Shown: piece by piece, positions 26,766 to 35,309 of the stretch
How the letters are laid out: every line of letters begins with the position of its first letter
Numbering within the stretch: the first letter of the stretch is position 1
Origin: DASSTY01 sp035760645
GTDB lineage: Bacteria > Gemmatimonadota > Gemmatimonadetes > Gemmatimonadales > GWC2-71-9
Length of the DNA stretch: 64,000 bases
Reading direction: 5' to 3'
Assembly (NCBI GenBank): GCA_035760645.1
Contig: DASTSO010000117.1
Location: forward strand, 1 to 64,000
Translations under genes and position numbers: made by a program
The notes under the pieces: generated by a model
Seen by the model: the letters and a program-made list of their open reading frames with translations, nothing else
What the model was told of the DNA's origin: nothing
Databases searched by the model: none

Positions 26766-27803
26766 ATGCCCATGAGATTTCCGGTCCTCAGCTCCCTTTT
26801 GCCCGCCAACGAGATCGCCGTCGATCTCGGTACGGCCAACACCCTGGTGTTCGTCAAGGGCGAAGGCATCGTCCTCAACGAGCCCTCGGTCGTCGCTGTC
26901 GAGAAAGCGACCGGCAAGCCGCTGCGCTACGGCCTCGAGGCCAAGCGCATGCTGGGGCGCACCCCGGAGGGGATCCTCGCGGTCCGGCCGCTGAAGGACG
27001 GCGTCATCGCCGACTTCGACGTGACCGAGAAGATGCTGCGGTACTTCCTGAAGACGATCATCGACAAGCACTTCTTCCGGGTGAAGCCGAAGGTGATCGT
27101 CTGCGTCCCGTCGGGGATCACCGAGGTCGAGCGCCGCGCCGTGCGCGACTCGGCCGAGACGGCCGGTGCGAAGCAGGTGCTCATGGTGGCCGAGCCGATG
27201 GCGGCGGCGATCGGTGTGGGGCTGCCGGTCGAGACGCCCACCGGCAACATGGTCATCGACATCGGCGGCGGCACGACCGAGATCGCCGTCATCGCGCTCT
27301 CGGGCATCGTCAGCGACACCTCGATCCGCACCGGCGGCGACGAGCTCGACCAGGCGATCGTGCAGTTCATGCGCAAGAACTACAACCTGCTCGTCGGGGA
27401 GTCGACGGCCGAGCAGATCAAGATCAAGGTCGGCTCCGCCGCCGCCACGGGCGAGGAGCGCGAGATGGAGGTGAAGGGCCGCGACCTGGTCTCGGGCATC
27501 CCGAAGACGGTGCGCGTGCACTCGAGCGAGATCCGCGAGGCGATCCAGGAGCCGATCCAGCAGATCGTGGACGCCGTGCGGCGGGCGCTCGAGATCACCC
27601 CGCCGGAGCTGGCGAGCGACATCGTCGATCGCGGCATCGTGATGACCGGCGGCGGCGCGCTCATTCGCGGCCTCGACCACCTGCTCGCGCAGGAGACGGG
27701 GCTGCCGATCCACGTGGACGAGGACCCGCTCACCTGCGTGGTCCGGGGCACCGGCCGCATTCTCGACGACTACGAGAAGTACAAGAGCGTCCTGTCCGCG
27801 TAG
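26766..27803 (+). CDS. mreB: Rod shape-determining protein MreB
   Basis: A 345-aa bacterial actin. The phosphate loops AVDLGTANTLVF and IDIGGGTTEIAVIALSG, the AEPMAAAIG segment, and MTGGGALIRGLDHLL for adenosine binding are complete. It polymerises under the inner membrane and guides cell-wall elongation with the next four genes. ATG codons at 26766 and 26772 are both possible. It opens the mreBCD-mrdA-rodA operon. Confidence 0.96.
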   Translation: MPMRFPVLSSLLPANEIAVDLGTANTLVFVKGEGIVLNEPSVVAVEKATGKPLRYGLEAKRMLGRTPEGILAVRPLKDGVIADFDVTEKMLRYFLKTIIDKHFFRVKPKVIVCVPSGITEVERRAVRDSAETAGAKQVLMVAEPMAAAIGVGLPVETPTGNMVIDIGGGTTEIAVIALSGIVSDTSIRTGGDELDQAIVQFMRKNYNLLVGESTAEQIKIKVGSAAATGEEREMEVKGRDLVSGIPKTVRVHSSEIREAIQEPIQQIVDAVRRALEITPPELASDIVDRGIVMTGGGALIRGLDHLLAQETGLPIHVDEDPLTCVVRGTGRILDDYEKYKSVLSA

Positions 27804-27818
27804 CGCGTAGGCCGAGGC

Positions 27819-29159
27819 ATGCTGCGTTCGCAGGACCGCTCCTACACCCGCGCCGACACCTGGCTCCTCCTGGGCTGCCTGGTGTTCGGCGGCATCGCGC
27901 TCTTCCTGCCGGCGCGCTGGGGCTACGACCTCGCCGGCGCGCTGCGCGGCTCGGTGCTCTCGCCCCTGGTCTGGCTGCAGGAGCGGGCCGAGGAGGGACG
28001 CACGAGCCGGAGTCGGTTCCGGGCCGTCACCGCCCAGCGGGACTCGGTGGCGCTCGCTGCGCAGACCCTTCCGATCCTCCGTGCCGAGAACTCGCGCCTG
28101 CGTCAGCTGCTCGGCCTCGCCGGGCGGCTGCATACGCCCTACGTGGCGGCGGAGGTGCTGCACCAGCCCACCGCCACCGATGGTCGCGTGCTGCTGCTGA
28201 ACGTCGGCCAGCGCGACGGCGTGCGCGTCTTCGATCCCGTGGTCGCCCCCGAGGGCCTCATCGGGCTCGTCACCGAGGTGACGCCACGGACCGCCGTGGC
28301 GATGACCTGGGCCAATCCGGAGTTCCGCATCAGCGCTTACACCGCCGACGGCGGCGCATTCGGGATCATCGCGCCGGGGAGCGCGGCGACCGCGAGCGAG
28401 ACGGAGCTGGAGCTGCGCGGCGTCCCCTACCGCGACAGCATTCCGAGCGGCACCGTGGTCCTCTCCTCGGGGCTCGGCGGGGTGTATCCGAAGGGCATCC
28501 CGGTCGGCACCATCGTCGGCATCACGAGCGAGCAGCGGGGCTGGGAGCGGGTCTACCGGCTCCGGCCCGCCGCCAATCCGAGCGCGGCGGCGCACGTCCT
28601 GGTGCTCACGTCGCCGCGGGACACCGCGGTGGTCGCGGCCTTCCCGAGCGACTCGATCCTCCGGGCCGTCGCCGCCGACTCGGCTCGGCGCCAGGCGCAG
28701 GCCGATTCCGTGCTCCGGGCGCGCCTCGCCGACTCGATCCTCGCCGCGCTGCGCGATTCCACGGCCCGGGCGGCGGCCGCCACGGCGGCGGGGAACACGA
28801 CCAGCGCGGGCAGCACCGCGGCGGCCGGGAGGCCCACACCGGGCGGCAACGCGGCGGTGGGACGGCCCGCGCCGGCGCCGGCGCCGACATCGCCACCGGC
28901 GACGTCCCGGCCTCCCGCCGCCCAGGCGCCGCGGCCTGCGGCGCCGGCCCACCGGGATTCGGCCACCGTGGCGCGGCCGGCCGCGCCCAGGCCCGCGCCG
29001 TCTCAGCCGGCTGCGCCGTCGGGCGCCCGGGCGCTCGAGCCCGGCGCGACGATCGGGGCGCCGCCGGCGCAGATGCGGAGCGACACCGTCGTCCGGCGCG
29101 TCCGGCGCGACACCGCCCGCACGGGGCGGCGGGACACCATTCCGGGCACGCCGCGATGA
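27819..29159 (+). CDS. mreC: Cell shape protein MreC
   Basis: A 446-aa bitopic membrane protein. One membrane helix (about residues 17-36) is followed by a coiled coil and the beta domain (about 95-270) with VGQRDGVRVFDPVVAPEGLIG, typical of MreC. The last 150 residues are a long low-complexity tail of Ala, Pro, Arg and Ser, much longer than in most MreC proteins and probably disordered in the periplasm. mreD overlaps by 4 nt. Confidence 0.9.
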   Translation: MLRSQDRSYTRADTWLLLGCLVFGGIALFLPARWGYDLAGALRGSVLSPLVWLQERAEEGRTSRSRFRAVTAQRDSVALAAQTLPILRAENSRLRQLLGLAGRLHTPYVAAEVLHQPTATDGRVLLLNVGQRDGVRVFDPVVAPEGLIGLVTEVTPRTAVAMTWANPEFRISAYTADGGAFGIIAPGSAATASETELELRGVPYRDSIPSGTVVLSSGLGGVYPKGIPVGTIVGITSEQRGWERVYRLRPAANPSAAAHVLVLTSPRDTAVVAAFPSDSILRAVAADSARRQAQADSVLRARLADSILAALRDSTARAAAATAAGNTTSAGSTAAAGRPTPGGNAAVGRPAPAPAPTSPPATSRPPAAQAPRPAAPAHRDSATVARPAAPRPAPSQPAAPSGARALEPGATIGAPPAQMRSDTVVRRVRRDTARTGRRDTIPGTPR

Positions 29160-29659
29160 CTCCGCGCACCACCCGCGCCAACCGCTGGCAGCTCGTGCTC
29201 GTGCTGGCCCTCCTCGTCGTCCTGCAGTTCTACGTGCGGCCGCGGCTCTGGAGCGCGCGGATCAGTCCCGACTTCCTGATGGTCGCGCTGGTCTTCTTCG
29301 CGATGCGGAGCCGGCCCGGGGCGGGGGCGGTGGCGGGCTTCGTCGTCGGGCTCGTCGTGGACGCGATGACGCCGGCCCGCTTCGGGGCGGGGATCATCGC
29401 GCACACGCTCGTGGGCTATCTCGCGGCCTGGTCGCGTGCGGTCTTCTTCGCGGATAACGTCCTCGTCAATGCCGGGTTCATCGCGGCTGCGGTGTGGCTG
29501 CGCGACCTCGTGCTTCTCGGCGTGAGCGGGGTGGACGGGACCCGGCTGCTGACCGAGCTCACGGTCTACGCGCCGCTCCAGGCGCTCACGACGGCGCTCT
29601 TCGGGGTGCTGGTGCTGGTCGCCTTCCGCGAGTGGTTCTCGATCCGGCTGGACGCGTAG
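29156..29659 (+). CDS. mreD: Rod shape-determining protein MreD
   Basis: A 167-aa membrane protein with about five helices and few charged residues. The sequence is weakly conserved in this family, as is normal, but PDFLMVALVFFAMRS and the GFVVGLVVDAMTP segment fit MreD, and the place between mreC and mrdA is decisive. Confidence 0.85.
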   Translation: MTPRTTRANRWQLVLVLALLVVLQFYVRPRLWSARISPDFLMVALVFFAMRSRPGAGAVAGFVVGLVVDAMTPARFGAGIIAHTLVGYLAAWSRAVFFADNVLVNAGFIAAAVWLRDLVLLGVSGVDGTRLLTELTVYAPLQALTTALFGVLVLVAFREWFSIRLDA

Positions 29660-29686
29660 GGCGGTCCGCCTGCAGGACTCTTTCCG

Positions 29687-31618
29687 ATGAACGGCTTCGA
29701 CTCCATCCGCGTGCGTCAGCGGGCGATCATCGCCCAGTGGGTGCTCACGGGCGCCTTCCTCGTGCTGCTGGGGGCGTTCTTCCGCACGCAGGTCGTCCAG
29801 CACGAGAAGTTCCAGCTCAGGGCGGAGACGAACCGGCTGCGCCCGGTGTCGCTCGCCGCGCCGCGCGGGCCGATCCTGGACTACAGGGGCCGGATCATCG
29901 CGGAGAACGTCCCGGGCTACACCGTCAAGCTGCTGACGGCGAGGAAGGACTCGCTGCCCGCGATCCTCCACCGGATCGCCACCGTGGTGCCGCTCGACAG
30001 CGCGGCGATCGACGACATGGTGCGGCGCCACCGGCAGACGCCCTACCAGCCGGTGACCGTCTTCGGCGGCGCCGACTTCGCCACCGTGTCACGGCTCGAG
30101 GAGCACCGCGCGCTCTTTCCCGGGATCGTCATCCAGGCCGAGCCGAAGCGGCTCTACCCGGCCGGCAAGGCGGTGGCGCACCTCGTCGGCTACACCGCGG
30201 AGGTGAACGAGACCGACCTCGCGGAGAAGCGGTATCCCGGCGCCGAGCTCGGGACGATCGTCGGCAAGGCGGGCCTGGAGCGCGAGTACGACGTCCGACT
30301 GCGGGGACGCGAGGGGGTCCGCTACATCGAGGTGAACGCGCGCGGCCGGCTGGTGCGCGAGGAAGGCGCGAGCCCGGTGCTCCCGCCCGAGTCGGGCCGG
30401 CCGATCCAGACCACGATCGACCTCGACCTCCAGCAGTTCATCGACAGCATCTGGCCCGCCGGGATGCGCGGGGCGATGATCGCCATCACGCCGCAGGGCG
30501 AGATCCGCGCCCTCTACTCGGCGCCGACCTACGACCCGAACCTCTTCACCGGCGGCATCCCCGCGAGCGTGTGGCGCGAGCTGAACGGCGACTCGGCGAA
30601 GCCGCTGCTCAACCGCGCGATCTACGCGCGCTACCCGCCCGCCTCCACCTTCAAGCTGGCCACCGCCGCGATGGCGATGAAGCTGGGGATCATCGATCTC
30701 CACACGCGCATGCCGCAGCCGTGCACCGGCGGGTTGCGCGTGGGCAACCGCTACTGGAAGTGCTGGGACAAGCGCGGCCACGGCAACGTGGACCTGGTCC
30801 AGGCGGTCGCCGGCAGCTGTGACGTCTACTTCTACCAGGTCGGTCTCCGGCTCGGGCTCAAGAGCCTGCTCGACGAGGGCGTGGCGCTGGGCTTCTCCGA
30901 CAAGACGGGCATCGACCTGCCGAGCGAGGCCCGGCCGATCTACCCGCGGAGCTTCGAGTACTTCGACAAGCTCTACGGCCCGCGCGGGTGGACGCCCATC
31001 AGCGCCGCGATGAACTTCTCGATCGGGCAGGGCGAGAACACCCAGACGCTGATCAACATGATGCGCTTCTACCAGGCGCTCGCGGGCAACGGGCAGGAGG
31101 TCACGCCGTTCATCGTGCCTCCCGAGCACCCGGAGCCGCCGCGCTCGCTCGGGCTCACCGAGGAGCAGCTCGCGGGGCTGCGGACGGCGCTCATCTCCGT
31201 CGTGGAGCGGGGGACCGCCGCCGGCGCCACCCGCCGCAGCTCCAGCGGCGAGGTGCTCGCGATCGCCGGCAAGACGGGCACGGCGCAGAACCCGCACGGC
31301 AAGGACCACGGCTGGTTCATCGGCTTCGCGCCGGCGGACCACCCGAAGCTCGTGGTCGGCGGGATCATGGAGTTCGGCGAGCACGGGACGGTCGTGGTGC
31401 CGCTGGTCGTGAAGGCCCTGCGGCGCTACCTCCTGGGTCCCGACGCGCCGCCGATGGACAGCACCCGGATTCAGGTGAACAACACCGACGAAGTCCCGAC
31501 GCCGCGGCCCGAGGATCTCTCGCCCGACTCGGCGCCGCCCGCCGCGCCGGCGCCGGGCACGCCCGCGGCCCCCGCGCCCCCCGCGGCGCCGGCTCCCACG
31601 GCGGGGAGCCCGACGTGA
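29687..31618 (+). CDS. mrdA: Penicillin-binding protein 2 (peptidoglycan transpeptidase)
   Basis: A 643-aa class B PBP. One N-terminal anchor (residues 15-35), a pedestal domain starting APRGPILDYRGRIIAEN, and a transpeptidase domain with active-site serine in PPASTFK (near residue 320), SCD in place of the usual SxN form but normal for PBP2-like proteins, and AGKTGTAQ near 528. It cross-links peptidoglycan during elongation with RodA. The final 60 residues are rich in Ala and Pro. rodA overlaps by 4 nt. Confidence 0.95.
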   Translation: MNGFDSIRVRQRAIIAQWVLTGAFLVLLGAFFRTQVVQHEKFQLRAETNRLRPVSLAAPRGPILDYRGRIIAENVPGYTVKLLTARKDSLPAILHRIATVVPLDSAAIDDMVRRHRQTPYQPVTVFGGADFATVSRLEEHRALFPGIVIQAEPKRLYPAGKAVAHLVGYTAEVNETDLAEKRYPGAELGTIVGKAGLEREYDVRLRGREGVRYIEVNARGRLVREEGASPVLPPESGRPIQTTIDLDLQQFIDSIWPAGMRGAMIAITPQGEIRALYSAPTYDPNLFTGGIPASVWRELNGDSAKPLLNRAIYARYPPASTFKLATAAMAMKLGIIDLHTRMPQPCTGGLRVGNRYWKCWDKRGHGNVDLVQAVAGSCDVYFYQVGLRLGLKSLLDEGVALGFSDKTGIDLPSEARPIYPRSFEYFDKLYGPRGWTPISAAMNFSIGQGENTQTLINMMRFYQALAGNGQEVTPFIVPPEHPEPPRSLGLTEEQLAGLRTALISVVERGTAAGATRRSSSGEVLAIAGKTGTAQNPHGKDHGWFIGFAPADHPKLVVGGIMEFGEHGTVVVPLVVKALRRYLLGPDAPPMDSTRIQVNNTDEVPTPRPEDLSPDSAPPAAPAPGTPAAPAPPAAPAPTAGSPT

Positions 31619-32856
31619 GGGCGCCGGGGATCGACCGGCCGCTCTTCCTCACGGCGGCGGCGCTCATCAGCTACGGGATCATCATCCTGTACTCGGCGGG
31701 CCAGACCGACGTGGTCACCCAGGCGACGGGCGTGTGGTGGCACCAGTTCATCTGGTGCGCCCTCGGCGTCGTCGTCGCGTGGGTGGTGTTCCACGTCTCG
31801 CCCCGGCTCATCGAGTGGGCGGCGCCGGCGCTCTACGGCTTCGGCGTCCTCCTCCTGGTGGCGGTGCTCGTCATCGGCACCGGCGCCGGCACGGCGGCGA
31901 GCAGCAAGAGCTGGCTCGCCATCGGCGGGATGCGCATCGGGCAGCCCTCGGAGTTCGCCAAGCTCGCCACGGTGATCATGCTCGCGCGCTATCTGTCGTC
32001 GCTGAAGGAGCCGCCGCGCGCCTTCCGCGACCTGATCAAGCCGGGGCTGATCGTCGGCACGCCGTTTCTGCTCATCATGAAGCAGCCCGACCTCGGCAGC
32101 GGCATCGTGCTGATCGGGATCTTCTTCGTCATGCTCTTCTGGGTCGGGGTGCGGCCGCGGCTGCTGTTCCTCCTCGCCTCGCCGGGGATCAGCCTGCTGC
32201 TCGCCTTCAGCACCTGGAGCTGGGGGATCTGGATCGTCGCCTTCTGCGCGGTGCTCGCGTTGTGGCGCCCGTATTTCTGGGACGCCCTCCTGGCGCTCAT
32301 GCTCAACATCGCGACCGGGCTCATCGCGCTCCCGCTCTGGAACCATCTGCAGCCCTACCAGCAGAACCGGCTCATCACCTTCCTCAACCCCGAGGCGGAC
32401 CCGCGCGGCTCGGGCTACCACGCGCTCCAGTCGAAGGTGGCGATCGGCTCCGGCGGCTGGCTCGGCACCGGCTACACGCAGGGGCCGCAGAAGCGGCTCG
32501 CCTTCCTCCCCGAGCAGCACACCGACTTCGTCTTCAGCGTGGTGGGCGAGGAGCTGGGCTTCGTCGGGGTCTGCGTCGCGCTGCTGCTCTTCCTGACGCT
32601 CTTCCTGATCCTGCTCCGCATCGCCCGGCGGGCGACGGATCCGTTCAGCAGCCTCATGATCTCGGGGATCATCGGGCTCTGGTTCACGCACGTCTTCGAG
32701 AACGTCGGGATGGTGGTGAACATCATGCCGATCACCGGCATCCCACTGCCGTTCTTCTCGTACGGCGGCTCGTTCTTCCTCATCTGCTGCCTGTCGCTGG
32801 GGCTCGCGTTCCGGGTCGCCTGGGACTCGCGGCAGTCGGGATACGCGGAGCCATGA
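31615..32856 (+). CDS. rodA: Peptidoglycan glycosyltransferase RodA (SEDS family)
   Basis: A 413-aa polytopic membrane protein with about ten helices. QPSEFAKLATVIMLARYL, LIMKQPDLGSGIVL, the long outside loop with NPEADPRGSGYHALQSKVAIGSGG, and LPEQHTDFVFSVVGEELGF are SEDS hallmarks. It polymerises lipid II in the elongasome with MrdA. The GTG start overlaps the mrdA stop (GTGA). It is the last gene of the mre operon. Confidence 0.95.
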   Translation: MRAPGIDRPLFLTAAALISYGIIILYSAGQTDVVTQATGVWWHQFIWCALGVVVAWVVFHVSPRLIEWAAPALYGFGVLLLVAVLVIGTGAGTAASSKSWLAIGGMRIGQPSEFAKLATVIMLARYLSSLKEPPRAFRDLIKPGLIVGTPFLLIMKQPDLGSGIVLIGIFFVMLFWVGVRPRLLFLLASPGISLLLAFSTWSWGIWIVAFCAVLALWRPYFWDALLALMLNIATGLIALPLWNHLQPYQQNRLITFLNPEADPRGSGYHALQSKVAIGSGGWLGTGYTQGPQKRLAFLPEQHTDFVFSVVGEELGFVGVCVALLLFLTLFLILLRIARRATDPFSSLMISGIIGLWFTHVFENVGMVVNIMPITGIPLPFFSYGGSFFLICCLSLGLAFRVAWDSRQSGYAEP

Positions 32857-32899
32857 GGCCCGGCGGCCGATCTGTAAAAGTCCTCCGTACAACGAGTTA

Positions 32900-32932
32900 C
32901 GCCCCGGGGTCTGGCGCGTCGGCCCGGGGGCG
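32900..32932 (+). terminator. Possible terminator of the mre operon
   Basis: CGCCCCGGG (32900-32908) pairs with CCCGGGGGCG (32923-32932) with one bulged base, 43 nt after rodA. No T-tract is present. The rest of the 141-bp gap before accD shows no clear promoter. Confidence 0.35.
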
Positions 32933-32997
32933 CGCAGATTCCGGGGTGCCGCATACCAACCCTGAGCCCCCTTCCACCGGGACGCCTACGTCATCCT

Positions 32998-33870
32998 ATG
33001 GCCGTCATGGCATGGTTTAAGAAGGAACGCAAGCCGCGAGTCTCCCAGCGCGAGCGCCTCGAGATCCCGGCCGACGCGTGGGAGAAGTGCGACAGCTGCG
33101 GCCACATCGACATCCGCGAGAAGTTCGAGAAGGCGCTGAACGTCTGCCCGGAGTGCGGCGATCACCGCCGCTTCACGGCCGAGGGCTACATCGAGCTCCT
33201 CACCGACGGCGGCACCTGGCGCGAGTTGTGGCCGAATCTCCGCTCGGTGGACCCGCTCCACTTCGAGCACTACCCCGAGCGGCTCGAGAAGGCGCGCAAG
33301 AAGTCGAGCCCGTCGGACGCGATCTACGTCGGTGTCGGCAAGCTCGACGGGCTCCCGGTCCACGTGGGCGCGATGAACTTCGCGTTCATGGGCGGCTCGA
33401 TGGGCTCGGTGGTGGGCGAGAAGATCGCCCGGCTGGCGCGGCGCTCGGTGGACAAGGGCATCCCGATGGTGCTCGTCTGCACCTCGGGCGGCGCGCGCAT
33501 GCAGGAGGGGACGCTCTCGCTGATGCAGATGGCGAAGACCTCCGCCGCCATCGCCGCGATGGGCCGCGAGGGGGTGCCCTACATCGCGATTCTCACCGAC
33601 CCCACCACGGGCGGCGTCAGCGCCTCCTTCGCCATGCAGGGGGACGTGATCCTCGCCGAGCCGGGCGCGGTGATCGGCTTCGCCGGCCAGCGCGTCATCA
33701 AGCAGACGATCGGCCAGGACCTCCCCGAAGGGTTCCAGACGGCCGAGTTCCTGCTCGAGCACGGGCAGATCGACGACGTCGTCCCGCGGGCCTCGCTGCG
33801 CGAGACCACGGCGCGCCTGCTGCGCCACATGCAGGGGCGCCGGCCGGTGATGGGGGACGAGGCCGCGTAG
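32998..33870 (+). CDS. accD: Acetyl-CoA carboxylase carboxyltransferase subunit beta
   Basis: A 290-aa protein with an N-terminal zinc ribbon (CDSCG and CPECG, near residues 31 and 50) followed by a crotonase-like domain, the AccD pattern. FMGGSMGSVVGEKI, CTSGGARMQEG and LTDPTTGGVSASFAMQGD are intact. It works with AccA, which is not in the window, to make malonyl-CoA. Starts at 32998 and 33007 are both ATG. It may share AccC and BCCP with the carboxylase cluster at 6-12 kb, but that is inference. Confidence 0.95.
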   Translation: MAVMAWFKKERKPRVSQRERLEIPADAWEKCDSCGHIDIREKFEKALNVCPECGDHRRFTAEGYIELLTDGGTWRELWPNLRSVDPLHFEHYPERLEKARKKSSPSDAIYVGVGKLDGLPVHVGAMNFAFMGGSMGSVVGEKIARLARRSVDKGIPMVLVCTSGGARMQEGTLSLMQMAKTSAAIAAMGREGVPYIAILTDPTTGGVSASFAMQGDVILAEPGAVIGFAGQRVIKQTIGQDLPEGFQTAEFLLEHGQIDDVVPRASLRETTARLLRHMQGRRPVMGDEAA

Positions 33871-33875
33871 GCGGT

Positions 33876-33883
33876 ACGGCGGG
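33876..33883 (+). repeat. Left arm unit of the folC-upstream element
   Basis: ACGGCGGG, the inverse complement of the octamer repeated five times on the other side of the hairpin. It begins 5 nt after the accD stop. Confidence 0.5.
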
Positions 33884-33898
33884 ATACTCGGCAATGGC

Positions 33899-33930
33899 AC
33901 GAGCCTCCGGTGTGGTCACCGGAGGCTCGT
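33899..33930 (+). terminator. accD terminator, centre of the folC-upstream element
   Basis: A 14-bp perfect stem (33899-33912 with 33917-33930) with a TGGT loop. The inner CCTCCGGT/ACCGGAGG is the same as in the hairpin upstream of accC. Confidence 0.65.
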
Positions 33931-33945
33931 CTCACATCGGGACCT

Positions 33946-33985
33946 CCCGCCGTCCCGCCGTCCCGCCGTCCCGCCGTCCCGCCGT
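33946..33985 (+). repeat. Right arm: five tandem CCCGCCGT octamers before folC
   Basis: Five perfect octamers start at 33946, 33954, 33962, 33970 and 33978. The array ends 14 bp before the TATTTT box, the same distance as the heptamer array before accC. Confidence 0.85.
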
Positions 33986-33999
33986 AGCGCCATCTCGCC

Positions 34000-34005
34000 T
34001 ATTTT
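34000..34005 (+). promoter_or_regulatory. -10 box of folC
   Basis: TATTTT with only 6 nt before the ATG and no Shine-Dalgarno, so a leaderless mRNA is expected. Confidence 0.45.
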
Positions 34006-34011
34006 CCTGCC

Positions 34012-35253
34012 ATGCCCCTCACCTACGCCCAGGCCCTCGACTTCATCTTTCCGCGCACGACCACGATCAAGTTCGGGCTCGAGACGACCCGGGCGCTGTT
34101 GGCCGAGCTCGGCGAGCCGCAGCGCCTCCTACCGGTCGTCCACGTCGGGGGGACCAACGGGAAGGGGAGCGTTTCGACGCTCGTCGCGGAGGCGCTCCGG
34201 GAGGCGGGATGGCGCGTGGGGCTCTACACCTCGCCGCATCTCGTCTCGTTCCGGGAGCGGATCCGGGTGGACGAGGTCCCGATCTCCGAGGCCGCGGTCG
34301 CGTCCTGGACCGAGCGACTGCAGCCGCTCGTCGTCGAGCGCGGCGCGACGTTCTTCGAGGTGACGACGGCGATGGCGTTCGCCGACTTCGCGGCGCGCGG
34401 CGCGGAGATCGCCGTGGTCGAAGTCGGGCTCGGCGGGCGGCTCGACAGCACCAACGTCGTCGAGCCGCTCGTGAGCGGGGTGACGAAGATCGCGCTCGAC
34501 CACATGAAGTACCTCGGTGACACCCTCGACGCGATCGCGCGCGAGAAGGCGGGGATCGCGAAGCCGGGCGCACCGTTCGTCATCGGGGAGACCGACCCCG
34601 CGCTCGTCGAGGTGCTGCGGCGCGAGGCGCAGCGCACCGTCGCCGAGCGGTGCCCGGGGACGCGCGCCGACGTACGGGTGCTGCCGCCCGACTACCGCTG
34701 GCCCGGTCCGCTCGGGCTCGCCGGGGGCCACCAGCGGCGCAACGCGGCGACTGCCTACGGCATGCTCATGGCGCTCCCGGCGCCGTGGCGCCCGCCGCTC
34801 GACGCGGTGGAGCGCGCCTTCGGCCAGGCCCGGGTGCCGGGACGACTGGACCGGCGAGGCCGCTGGCTCTTCGACGTCGCCCACAACCCCGACGGGATGC
34901 GTGCCCTGAGCGCCGCGCTCGGCGCCGACCCACCCCCTCGGCCGCTCCATGCCCTCGTCTGCATCCTCGGCGACAAGGCGTGGGCCGAGATGCTCGTCGA
35001 GCTCGACACGGTCATCGACCGCGGGGTCCTCACCATCGCCCCCACGACGATCGGCCGCGACTGGGACCTCGACTGGCTCCGCCGCTGGCTCGCCGACCCC
35101 GCCCGCCCGCCGGCGCGCGCCCAGTGGCATCTCGAGCCCGATTTCCGCCGCGCCCTCGCGGAGGTCCAGGCCGGCGCCGGGACGATCCTGGTCACCGGCT
35201 CCTTCCACACGGTGGGGGATACGATGGAGGCGCTGGGGCTGGGGCCCATCTAA
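34012..35253 (+). CDS. folC: Dihydrofolate/folylpolyglutamate synthase
   Basis: A 413-aa Mur-ligase-like enzyme. The P-loop is GGTNGKGSVSTLV (near residue 46), followed by LYTSPHLVSFRERIRVD, EVGLGGRLDSTNVV and, in the C domain, FDVAHNPDGM. It adds glutamate to folates and may also join dihydropteroate and glutamate. Length is normal. Between folC and hisS a small hairpin and a promoter are visible. Confidence 0.93.
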   Translation: MPLTYAQALDFIFPRTTTIKFGLETTRALLAELGEPQRLLPVVHVGGTNGKGSVSTLVAEALREAGWRVGLYTSPHLVSFRERIRVDEVPISEAAVASWTERLQPLVVERGATFFEVTTAMAFADFAARGAEIAVVEVGLGGRLDSTNVVEPLVSGVTKIALDHMKYLGDTLDAIAREKAGIAKPGAPFVIGETDPALVEVLRREAQRTVAERCPGTRADVRVLPPDYRWPGPLGLAGGHQRRNAATAYGMLMALPAPWRPPLDAVERAFGQARVPGRLDRRGRWLFDVAHNPDGMRALSAALGADPPPRPLHALVCILGDKAWAEMLVELDTVIDRGVLTIAPTTIGRDWDLDWLRRWLADPARPPARAQWHLEPDFRRALAEVQAGAGTILVTGSFHTVGDTMEALGLGPI

Positions 35254-35272
35254 GGCGGATGGGCGGTCCGCC
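35254..35272 (+). terminator. Small hairpin after folC
   Basis: GGCGGA (35254-35259) pairs with TCCGCC (35267-35272) around a 7-nt loop, right after the folC stop. Confidence 0.35.
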
Positions 35273-35296
35273 CTGCCGAATCGCCCCTCGCCCGGC

Positions 35297-35302
35297 TATC
35301 TT
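35297..35302 (+). promoter_or_regulatory. -10 box of the hisS operon
   Basis: TATCTT, 7 nt before the hisS ATG, with CTGCCG 18 bp upstream as a weak -35. No Shine-Dalgarno is present. Confidence 0.45.
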
Positions 35303-35309
35303 GCGCCCC

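Noticed and set aside
33946..33985. Octamer array considered as a CRISPR fragment
   Set aside because: Units are 8 bp and directly adjacent with no spacers, and no cas gene is present.
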